Assembly: GCA_050293885.1 (NCBI GenBank) | Contig: JBNKNO010000012.1 | Span: 1 to 64,000 of the forward strand | Source: Nitrogeniibacter sp050293885 | GTDB lineage: Bacteria; Pseudomonadota; Gammaproteobacteria; Burkholderiales; Rhodocyclaceae | DNA length: 64,000 nt | Reading direction: 5' to 3' | Shown here: positions 29,801-41,800 of the stretch, one piece after another | Numbering within the stretch: position 1 is the stretch's first letter | How the letters are laid out: the number at the start of each line of letters is the position of its first letter | Notes under the pieces: generated by a model | What the model saw: only the letters and a program-made list of their open reading frames with translations | What the model was told of the DNA's origin: nothing | Database searches by the model: none | Translations under genes and position numbers: made by a program

Positions 29801-32800
29801 GCGCTACTGGTCGACGCCAATACGCTCGTGCCCTACCCGTGGCAGATCGACTGGAACGACCCGGACGAAATCCTCAGCTTCCTGCAGGGCGGCGTGCTCG
29901 ACATGTTCCTGTCGACCTACTCGATCAATTCGGCCAAGGGCAAGAGCGGCATCGGCCTGGCGGTGGGCGTGAACATCTATGATCTGGCCAACTCGGCCGA
30001 GGCCTACATTGACGAAGGCGCGAAGATCAACACCCGCTACAAGGCCATGCCGGGTCTGGCGGCGCAGTCGGTCAAGGTCAATGCCGCCAACGACATCAGC
30101 ATCACCGGTGCGGTCGGCATCCTGTCGAAGAAGTTCCTCGGCACCAGCGGCGGCAAGGCCGCTATCGGCGGTTCCGCCGGGCTGCTGTCCATCGACACCA
30201 AGGCCTCCGCCACCATCCGTGGCGACGCCGAAGTGAACAGCAACACCACGGTCGAGCTCGACGCCAAGAACACCCAGCGCGTGGTCGCGGTGGCCGAAGC
30301 CGGTGGCAGCTCCGACGCGGTGGGCGTGGAAGGCGCGGTCACCATCAACACGCTGACCAACACCTCGCTGGCCGCCATCGACGACGACGCCAAGGTCGAT
30401 GCCGGCGGCGACATCACCCTCGATGCCGAGGGCGATATCGAGAACATCTCGGTGGCCGGCGGCGTGGTCGCCACCAAGGGGCAGGTGGGCATCGGATTCT
30501 CGGTGTCGGTCAACACCCTGCACTCCGACGTGAACGCCTACATCGGCAACTTCGACCCGCTCGGGCTCGACATCGTGCCGGCGCTCGGCCAGATCAGCAG
30601 CGGCGGCAACGTGAACCTCATCGCGTTGTCCGACATCTCGCAAGGCGCCTACTCGGTGGCCGGCGCGCTGGCCACCAACAGCAAGGCACAAACCGACATG
30701 CCGGCCGGCGCCAGCGACACCCAGGACGGCGGCAGCAAGGCCGGCGCCACCAAGGCGGGCAAGGGCAAGTTCGGCGTCGCCGTGTCGGCGGACGTGTCGA
30801 TCAACGACATCTCGGCCAACACCTCGGCGCACATCAGCGACGGCGCCAAGATCACCCAGGCCACCCATGTGGACCTCGACGCCACCAACAAGCTGGCGCT
30901 GTCGGCGCTGTCCGGCGCGGTCACCATCTCCACCCAGGGCAGCGGCAACGGGCTGGCGGGCTCCTACGCGCAGAACAGCCTCAAGGGCACCACCGACGCC
31001 TACGTGGATGACGCCACGCTGGCGCTATCGGGCAATCTGAGTGCCGACGCCGACGTCACCGGCTTCATCGAAACCCTGTCGGCCTCGGTGGCCGGCACCA
31101 AGGGCAAGCTCGGCATCGCCGGCTCGGTGTCGATCAACGAGATCGACAACACCACCCGGAGCTATCTGAACAAGGTGCTGCTCACCGGGGTGGGCAATGT
31201 GCATCTGTCGGCCACCGACAACTCCAGCATCCGCGCCATCGCCGGCGCCGTCGCCTTTGGCGGCAAAGCCGGCATCGGCCTGTCCTTCGGCTGGAACCAT
31301 CTCGAGAACGAAACCGAGAGCTGGATCGCCGACAGCGATGTGGACGCCACCGGACTGGTCACCGTCAATGCGCTCACCGACAACGACATCGACACCATCT
31401 CGGCCGCCATCGGCGCCAGCAAGGGCCAGATGGCCGGCGCCGGCGCAGTCACCATCAACACCATCGACAACGCCACCCGTACCTGGGTCTCGGGCCAGCG
31501 CGCCGGCGACGGCGTGGACGCGGTCAATGGCGTCAGCCTCACCAGCACCGACAGCTCGCGCATCTTCGGCCTCGCCGGCGCACTGGCGGGCTCGACGCAG
31601 GGCGCCGGCGTGGGCGTGTCCTTCGCCTGGAACGACGTGGACAACACCGTCGATGCCGGCCTGACCGGCAACACCGATGTCGAATCGACGGCCGGTTCGG
31701 TTGTCGTCGATGCCGACTCCACCACCCACATCGAAGCCATCGCCGCCGGCGGCGGCATCGCCAGCAAGGTCGGCCTCGCCGGTTCGGGCTCGGTGGTGCA
31801 GGCCGGCAACACGGTCAAGGCACACATCGACGCCGGCAGCACGGCCACCGCCGACGGCAATGTGCAGGTCGCGGCCGCCGACGATGTCGACCTCTTCAGC
31901 CTCGCCGGCAACGTCGCCGGCGGCGGCAAGGCCGCTGTCGGCGTCTCCAACTCGACGCTGATCACCGACAACACGGTCGAAGCGCGCATCGACGGCACCG
32001 CCAGCGGGCGCGGCAAGCGCGGCACCATGGACGTGCCCATCGGCACCAAGGACGCCGGCGGCGCCATCGAAACCGCCGCCAGCACCGGCGTGGCGGTCAC
32101 CGCCACCTCGCATGAAGACATCGAAACCATCGCCGCCGGCGGCTCCGGCGCCGGCTCGGTGGGCATCGCCGGTTCGGCCACGGTCACGGTGATGGACGAA
32201 ACCACCACCGCCGCCATCGGCGCCAACGCACAGATCAACCCGCTCGACGACGGTAGCAGCACGCAGGACGTGACCGTGCGCGCCTCCGATGAAACCACCC
32301 TGCTCGGCGTCGCCGGCGCGGTGGCCTTCGGCGGCCGGGGCGGCGTGGGCGCGGGCGCCGACGTCGGCGTCATCGACAAACTCACCACTGCCAGCATCGA
32401 CACCGGCGCCAGCGTGAAGGCCAATGACACCGTGGCTGTGGACGCGCGCACCCGCGAGGACATCACCTCGGTGGCCGCCTCGCTGTCGGCCGGCGGCTCG
32501 GCCGGCGTGGCCGGCTCGGCCTCGGTGTATGTCGTGGACATCGACACCGTCGGGCAGATCGCCGACGCCGCCACCGTGCATAGCGACGGCAACGTGATCG
32601 TGAGCGCCGACGATGCCAACGAGATGGACCTGATCGCCGGCAACGGCGCCTTCGGCGGCACCGCCGGCATCGGCGCCTCGGCGGCCGTGGCCGTCATCGA
32701 CAAGACCGTCACCGCCCGCGTGGGCGATGGCGCCACGGTCGATGCGCTCGGCAAAGCCGCGGGCGTCACCGTCGCGGACGGCAGCTTCGGCACCACTTAC

Positions 32801-35800
32801 GATGCCAACAGCAGCGACGAGGGCGAAATCAGCGCCCCCGCCGCCAGCAACCCCGATGGCAGCGACAGCCAGGCGCTCACCGGCCAGCGCGTCGGCAACC
32901 GCGGCAGCGCGACCGGCTTCCAGGGGCTGGCGGTCACCGCCACCAACCAGGACGACATCGAAACCATCTCGGCCACCGGCGCGGGCGCCGGCACCGCAGC
33001 GATCACCCTCGCCGGTGACGTGAACGTGATCGACACCCACACCACCGCCGAAATCGCCGACAACGCCCAGATCAACCAGCACAACGCCGGCGCGGGCGCC
33101 GGCCAGTCGATCCTGGTGGCGGCCGGCAACGACCACTACCAGATGGGCATCGCCGGCTCGGCCTCGGGCGCGGGCGCGGTGGGCATCGGTGCGGGCGCGG
33201 ATGTGCTCGTCGCCCATCACACCACCGTCGCCAAAGTGGGCGACTCGGCCGACCTGCGCGCCAACAAGGACGTGTCGGTCGTCGCCAAGAGCAACGAAGA
33301 GATTCTTTCCATCGCCGCCGGCCTGGGCGTGGGCGGCACCGTCGGCGTCGCCGGCTCCACTTCGGTGCTGTCGATGACCAACGTCACCAGCGCCACCACC
33401 GGCACCGGCTCGGTGGTCGATGCCGACGGCAACGTCGCCATCGTCGCCTCCGACGACACCGAAACCGACGTCATCGACGGCACCCTGGCGGCCGGCTTCG
33501 GCGCCGCCGGCGTCGGCGGCGCGGTCGGCGTCACCCGCATCGAGAAGGACACCACCGCCGGCGTCGGCGTCGGTGCCACGGTCAATGCACGCGGCAACAA
33601 CACCGGCTTCATGCAGGCGCTGTCCGGCAATGACCTCACCGACCGCGACCCGATCACCGGGCTGATGGTCGAAGCCACGTCCAGCGAAGACCTGTTCTCG
33701 GTCGCCGCCAGCGGCGCCGGCGGCTTCTATGCCGGCGTCTCCGGCGCGGTCACCGTCAGCAGTGTCGATTCCGACACCACCGCCGTGATCGGCAGTGGGG
33801 CGCTGGTCAACCAGGGCGTCACCAACGGCGGCGCCACGCAAGACGTGAACGTCAGCGCCAAGAACCACGCCAAGGTCGACGCCTACACCGGCTCGCTCGC
33901 CCTCGGTGCCGTCGGCGCGGCCGGCGGCGTGGATGTGGGCAGCGTGCGCAACGACACCACCGCGCTGATCGACGACAACGCGCTGGTCGATGCCAAGCGC
34001 GATGTGGACGTGAATGCGCTCACCAGCGCCGACATCGACTCGATCACGGTCAGCGCGGCCGGCGGCGTCGGCGCGATCGCCGGCGGCGTGTCGGTGTATT
34101 CGGTCGGCAGCGGGCTCGACAGCGAAGGGCGCAACCGCCTCAAGTCGGACAGCGGTGGCTTCAGCGATGTGAACAGCTACGCCGACGATCAGGCCCAGGA
34201 CGGCAGCATCAACAGCCTGCTGGCCGGCTCGAACGACAGCCGCATCCGCGACGCCGGCACGCAGAGCCAGAACGCACGCGGCGGGGTCAGCATTTCCACC
34301 GACCTGGCCGCCACCAACACCGCCGGCACCACGGCCACCATCGGCGACGCCACCGTCGCGGCCGGCGGCGCGATCGACCTCGACGCCCGCCAGGACATCA
34401 ACGTCAAGATCCTGGCCGGCGGCGCCTCGGTCGGCGGCGTCGGCCTCGGCGCCGGCGTCGGCGTGCTCTCGGTCAATGCCGGCACGGCGGCCGACGTGGC
34501 CGCACTGGCCACCTTGAGCAGCGGCGGTCCGCTGTCGCTCACGGCCCACACGGTCACGGTCAGCGACCTGACCGGCTTTGCCGGCACCTACGGCGGCATC
34601 GCCATCGACGCCGCCGTGGCCATCGTGCACGACAACAGCACCACCCGCGCCGCCCTCGGCGACGGCGTGCACATCACCAAGGCCGGCGCCGTCACGGTGT
34701 CGGCCAGCGACGATCGCGACGCCAAGAGCGAGGCGGTCGGCGTCAGCGTGGCCGGCGGCGCGGCGATCGGCGCCTCGGTGGCCACCGCCGACATGGGCGG
34801 ATCGACCACAGCCTCGGTCGGCGACGACATCGAGATCGGTCAATCGGTGGCCACGGTCGGCAGCCTGAGCGTCACCGCCGATTCCGACACCAGCGCCGAG
34901 GCCAAGTCCATCGCCGGCAAGGCCGGTATCAGCCTGGCGGCCAGCGGCTCGGTGGCCACCGCCACCGTCGATCCGACGGTGAGCGCCACCATCGGCAGCA
35001 ATGCGCAGATCACCGTCGACAACGGCGTGGCCGTGAGCGCCACCGCCACGCCCAAGGCGAAGGCCGACGCGCTCGGCGTGAACGTGGCCGGCGGCGTCGG
35101 CATCGGCGCCTCGGTGGCCACCGCCACCAGCGCCCCCGACGTCGATGCGCGCATCGGCAGCGGCGCCCTCATCAGCGCCGACACGGTGTCGGTGAAAGCC
35201 ACCCAGGACACCGCCAGCCACTCCGCCGAAGCCTACGCCCAGGGCGCGGCCGGCGGCCTGCTGGCCGGCGTGAATGCCACCTATGCCGAATCGGAAAACA
35301 AGGCGCATGTGGATGCCGCCATCGGCGACAACAGCGAACTGACCGTCGCCAGCAAGGTCGAGGTCAAGGCCGACAACGCCAGCGACCAGCGCACCGAGGT
35401 CACCGGCCTGTCGGTCGGCGGGGTACTGGCCGCGGGTGCCACCATTGGCCACGCGAACTCGAACACCGTCACCAGCGCCACGCTCGGCGACGGCGTCAAG
35501 GTCGCGAGCCTCGGCGGACTCACCGGTCTGCTCGACGTCAGCGCCACCAGCAGCGACAACAACATCGCCACCGCCCGCTCCGGCAGTGGCGGCCTGATCG
35601 CCGGCTCGGCCGCCAGCGTCGGCACCAGCAGCACGAGCGACACCCGCGCCAGCGTGGGCAGCGGCGATCCGGCGCATACGCTCAATGCCGCGCAGTTCAA
35701 CCTCAAGGCCGACCACACCAGCACCTTCAACGGCAAGGTCAACAGCGTGTCGGCCTCGGCGGTGGGCGCCAGCGGTTCGACCGCGCGGCATTCGGTCAAC

Positions 35801-38800
35801 AGCAAGACCTACGCGAGCGTCGCCAGCAACGCCCGCATCAACGCCAACCACATCGACATCGACGCCAACAACCGCGCCTACAAGCTGTGGTGGGGCCAGA
35901 CGACGCCAGCCGGCGACGCGGCCGCCAACGCCGACACCGCCGCCTGGAACATCCAGTCCGGCTCGGGCGGCGCGCTCAACGCCGCCGCCGGCAGCTCCAA
36001 GAGCACGGTGAACCTCGACACCCGCGCCACGCTGGGCAGCGGCGCGCAGGTGCATGTGCTGATGCCTTCGCTGGGCGAAGGCAGCTTCAGCATGGACGCC
36101 TTCAACGGCGTCATCGGCCATGACAAGGTGAAGCTCGATTCGGGCGGCGCCGTGGCCATTGCCGCGACCGAAGTGCGCTTCGTCGCCACCGGCGATGCGC
36201 TGGTGGAATTCGGCGCCAATTCGGACGTCACCAGCGATCTGGGCGACATCGATGCCGGCTCGCGTGCCGACGTCGATCTGGACACCCGCGCCTCCGCCGA
36301 CACCTACGGTCTGGCCGGTGCGCCCTCGGGCACCGCGCGCTCCACCTGGACCGGCAATCACACCACCACCGTGGGCACGGGCGCCAACATCCTTGCCGAC
36401 CAAGGTGAGGTGCACATCGGCGCCGGGCAGGCCAGCGATGGCACGCGCAGCAAGCTGACGGCCGATTCGGAAGTGCGGCTGTGGAACAAGACCGCCTTCC
36501 CGATCAACTCCGATCCCGATCCGATCTCCACCATCATCAGCAACGCCAGCTTCAATCTGAACAGCGGCGCGCGCATCGACGCGGCCGGCGACATTTCGCT
36601 GGCGGCCGATCGCGGCAACATCAACGCCAACCACATCGGCATCGGCAAGGATATCTACCGCGAAGCCGGCTCGGCCATCGTCAGCGGCATCAGCAACGCC
36701 TTCGGCGGCGACGACGTGTCCTTCGACATCACTGGTGGCGACAACGTGGTGGGCGGCAGCTCGACCGCCAACATCCAGGGCACGGCGCTGGCCGGCATCC
36801 ACCGCTTCGAGTCGCTCACCCTCGACTACGAGTTGGTGGACGCCAACGGCAACGTGGTCACCTCGCCGGTGCAGGATCCGAACTCCGGCCTGGTGCTGTG
36901 GCGCCTCAAGGCCACCGCCACCGATGGCGTGAGCTACACCATCGATCCGGCAGTGGGTCTGGCGGCCAGCTTGCAGGCACGCATCGACAAGCTGCGCAGC
37001 CTGATGGAGCAATACGCGGCCGACCCGGTAGCGGTCGCCGCCTACGAGTCCGAGATCAAGTTCCTGCAGTTCAAACTGGTGGAACTGGGCCTCGCTTCTG
37101 GCGATCCGAACAGCACCAACTTCAACACCGGCAACTGGAACAACCCGAGCCCGAAAGAGCGCAAGCAGAACGAGATCGATCTGGTCGAAGCGCAGATCGA
37201 CGATCTGGGCAACGACATCGTCAGCACCACCGGCACCGCCAGCGTCACGGTGGATGGCGTGCTGGTCAGCCAGTCTGGCATCGGTACCGACGCCGGCACG
37301 CTGGTGACCAAGGCGGACAGCCTCAACACCAACAACGGCAGCATCAACACCACGCTCACCACCATGAGCAAGTTCAGCGCCGCCGACACCGACTACCACC
37401 AGCTGAACACCTTGCAAAACAGCGCGGCCAACTTGCGCAACGCCATCAATGACCTCAAGGGCGAGTTGGCCACCAGCCAGACCGCACTGACGACCAGCGA
37501 TGGCAAGGTCGACACCCTGCTCGGGAACATCGCCAGCCGTCAGGCGCAGATCGACACGCTGCTGAACAACGGCGGTTCGCAGACCCAGATCGATGCCCTG
37601 CGCGCCGCCAACGACACCGACCGCGCCGCGGCCAGTTCGGAGTTGAGCGTGATGGCCGGCCTGCTCGACGGCATCGCCAGCAAGAACACCCAGCTCGACC
37701 AGAAGAGCAGCACGCTGAACAGCACCTACACCAATATCAACAACCTGCAGACCACGCTGCGCAGCCGCTTCGCGGGGGGTAGCGACGGCGCGAAAGTGGC
37801 CACGGTGGTGAATCTGCAAAACACCAACAGCGGGCTGCGCACCGACGTCAATACCCTGGCCGGCAACATCGGCAGCGCTGAAACCTCGATCGCCTCCGCC
37901 AACACCTCGGTGAGCGGCAACGACACCGCCGTGCAAGGGCTGGAAACGGACTTGGGCACCGCCCAGACCAATCTGGCGACGCTCGAATCACAACTGCCGG
38001 GCCTGTCGGACGTGGCCGCCAACGGGCCGATCGCCGATTTCATCCACGTCGATGACATCACCGTGAAGCTCGGCAACATCAACGTCACGGCCGACAACCT
38101 GATCGGCAGCGGCAGCCTGCTGGCCCCGGGCGATGCCAAGATCAGCATCGTCAACAACACGCCCGACTTCCTGGTGCTGGGCAAGCTCACCGTCGATAGC
38201 GACAGCGGCGGCGAAGTGCGCCTGAACGGCTTCCTCATCAACGACAACCACGAGATCGGCCGCATCAACACCAGCGCACCGGCGCCGACGCTGACGCTCG
38301 ACACCAAGTACAACAACAACGCCGGGCTGCCGCAGATCGAGGTCATCAGCAACTACGATCCGAACAGCGCCAAGAACGCCAACCTGCCGGCGCCCTCACC
38401 GGACATCCAGCTCGAAGGCGATGTGGACAACCCGCTGGGCAGCGTGCGCGTCTATAGCCAGGCCGGCAGCATCTACGTCGATGGCAATATCCGCGCCGCG
38501 CAGGTGGACGTGAAGGCCGACAACGGCGACTTCGTGCAGAGCTTCGTCGACGGCTTCTATCACAGCTCGGGCGATCCGGCCGCCAACAGCCAGGGCGGCC
38601 AGACCACCACCCCGCCGGGGAACGGCATCATCGCCAACGGCAGCGTGTTCATCAGCGCCCGCTTCCTGAACATCAACGGTCTGGTGCAGAGCGGTATCGA
38701 GGCCTGGAACATCAACCTGCCGAACACGCCGACGCTCACCGGCCCGGCCAGTCTGTTCGGCCTCAATCAGGCCACGCTCGACCAGCTGGTGATCAACTGG

Positions 38801-41800
38801 AAGAATCACACCGGGCCGAAATACACCACGCTCAACGCCGCTGCCGGCACGGTATTGTTCAACGCCGAACTCGGTCGCATCGAAGCGAGCGCCAGCTACG
38901 CCGACGCCGACATCAACACTGCCGGCTGGGCGCAGCGCACCAGCGCCTTCGGCGGCCTGTATCCGCTCATCTCCGAGTACGGCAACATCGGCGCCAGCTA
39001 CGATCCGTCGGTCACCGGTGGTCAGTACGTGCTCGATGGCGAGGCCGTCAAGGGCGGCTACATCCAGCTCTACGGCCAGATCCTCAACACCGCCGGCAAC
39101 TCGGCGCGCCTCAAGGTGCTCGACGGCTTCGGTCAGATCACGGTCACCAACCCCACCGACCGTCAGGTCGTGGTCGGCAACATCAACACCGGCAACGACG
39201 CCGATGGCAGCGGCCGCGGTATCCGCGGCGTGATCGACATCACCGACATCCAGGGCGTCGACACCACCGACGGCTCGGTGGACAGCATCCACACCGTGCT
39301 CACCCGCGACAACGGGGCCGTCATGGTGGATCGTACCGGCCGCTGGGTGGGCAACACCTTCGACGCCAACTATCACTACGTGGGCGCCGATCTGGGCGCC
39401 ACCGACGGGCGGAACACCGCCTACAACCCGCAAACCGGCCTGCGTTACGTGTGGACCACGGCCACCGACAAATCGACCAAGACCTACTGGGAGTTCTCCG
39501 GCACCCAGTTCCTCGGCATTTCGCAACTGCGCACCAAGCCCACCGGTTCGGTCGAGTCGAAGAGTGGCCCCTACACCACCGGCACCCGCCGGCTGGACGA
39601 TGGCACCTACCTGGAACGCAACACCAGCCTCGCGGGCACCCGCCTGAAGACCACCAGTTCCACCAAGACCACCTCCAACACCTGGACCAAGACCAAGGAG
39701 TGGACCGACTGCAACTGGTGGACCATCTGCATCGCGCAGGACTACCACTCCAAGTGGACCGAGGCCACCAGCACCACCACCATTTCCAAGTTCTCGCTCA
39801 AGGCCGACTACCCGATCGCCGTCGAGTTCTCCGGACGTGACACGGGTCTGGTCGCGATCAATTCCAAGAGCAGCGTGATCCTCACCGGCACCATCAGCAA
39901 CCGCAGTGGCCTCACGGAAATCACCGCGGGCGTGAACCCGGGCGCAGCCTCCGTACAGGGCGCCAATGCCGCACTGGTGAAGGGCGGCCAGTCGATTCTT
40001 CAGGGCAGCGAGAACGCGCTGGTGACCGGCAAGACGATCGTCATGGGCGCCTCGCACAGCATCGGCACCACCGGCATCAACGGCGTGCCGGTGAACATCG
40101 ACCTCAACGGCGATGCGCTCAACGCCGCGGTGGCCGAAGGCAACCTTGCCCTGCGCCAAGCCAACGGTGATCTGACCATCGGCAACATATTTGCCGGCGG
40201 CGCCGCCAATGCCGGACTCGGTCAGGTGCTGTTGGCCGCCGATGGCAATCTGATCATGGGCGGGCCGCTGTCGAGCGTCACCGGCAACAAGATCCAGCTG
40301 ATCTCCGAAAATGGCGCCATCGGCTCGGCGGGCGCACCCGTCCAGCTCAATGCCGGCTATACCGACGTGCTCACCCAGCGTGGCGGTTACGGTGTCAGCG
40401 CCGAGGCACGCGGCGACATCTTCCTCGATAGCCTGAGCTGGAGCGGCAATACCGGCGGCGACCTGCTGGTCTCCAGCATCGTCTCCGCCACCGGCGACGT
40501 GCAAGTGCGCACGCCGGGCCGCATCATCGACAACAACCCGTTCGAACAGGTCGATCAGCGCACCTACAACCAGTTGCTCACGCTGTGGGAACAACTCGCC
40601 CTGCTCGAAAACACGCAGGCCAACGCCGACAAGCAGCAGGCCGCCGTGGCCGCCTTCGAGACCGGTGCGACGCAGGACTATCGCACCTACTGGAACGTAC
40701 GCAACAGCCAGCCCAACCCGACCAGCTACGATCCGAACACGCAGGTCGTGCTGTCGAGCGCGCAGGAGCAGATCCTGCGCGACGACCTCGCCCAGCAGGG
40801 CAAGACACCGACCGAAATCAACACCATCGTCAGCCAGTACAACGCCGACAAGACGGCCGAGTACCACGCCCTGCACCAGAAGCTGTACGCCACGCCGGCG
40901 TATGAAAACGTGATTCCGACCGGTTATCAGGACGGCTTCGCCTACGCGGCCACCCAGGCCGAGCAGGACGGCATCCTCAAGGGTTCCTCTTGGAGCGAAC
41001 ACGAGCTCGGCATTTCGCTGTCGCCGGGCCTGCTCAAGGAGACCACCGACACCAATCCGGTACTCAAGGATCCGAACATCGCCGGCGCCACGGTCACCCT
41101 GCTGGCCGACAAGGGCGTGGGTGAGACCGGCCTCGCCCGCGACATCGACCTGACCCAGAACCCGGGCAACATCTCCGACGCCGACAAGGTGGCGCTGGCC
41201 GCCGCCGAACGCAGCGACCTGAGCATCAGCAACAGCGGCGTGGCCACGGTCACCCAACGCAAGCCGGTGGTGGTCGACAGCAGCGGTACGCTGTGGGTCA
41301 CCGATGGCAGCGGCAAGGCCGTGAGCGGCGACGCGTTCCTGGCCTCCGAGAGCGCCGTCAATGTGGGCGCCATCCTCGCCACCGGCGAAGCCCGCCTCAA
41401 GGCCGTGGGCGACATCACCCACGCCGCTGGCGCCGGCCTGCCCTCGTTCGCCGCCGGCAGCCTGATTCTCGAATCGGCCAAGGGCGGCATCGGCACGCAA
41501 AGCACCCCGGTGCTGGTGATGCTCGACGACACCGCGCCGCTGATCGCGCGCGCCGACGGCGACATCTTCATCACCCAGCTGAGCAACGATCTGGCCGTCG
41601 ATACGATCTACTCGCGCAACGGCGTCACGCTCAAGGCCCCGGGTTCGATCCTCGACGCCTTCTCCACCGACGAGATCAACATCCGCGCCGCCTCGCTCGA
41701 CATGAGCGCCGGCGGCAGCATCGGCACCGCCACCGACTTCCTCGACATCGGCCTCGGCCCCCGGCTGGCGACCGACACCGACGACACCGGCTACCTCACC

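Noticed and set aside
29580..35700. CRISPR array or tandem DNA repeat in the adhesin
   Set aside because: Repeats are at protein level, ~160 bp apart and diverged; no identical short repeats with unique spacers.
31025..37936. Antisense open frame of 2303 codons inside the adhesin gene (also 38396-42430 and 26765-28837)
   Set aside because: These are shadows of a high-GC, repeat-rich gene. They are low in complexity, have no domain, and vanish where the forward codon pattern changes.
30218..40417. RGD integrin-binding tripeptides in the adhesin (residues 1109 and 4506)
   Set aside because: Two RGDs in 5285 Gly/Asp-rich residues are expected by chance, and nothing suggests an animal host.
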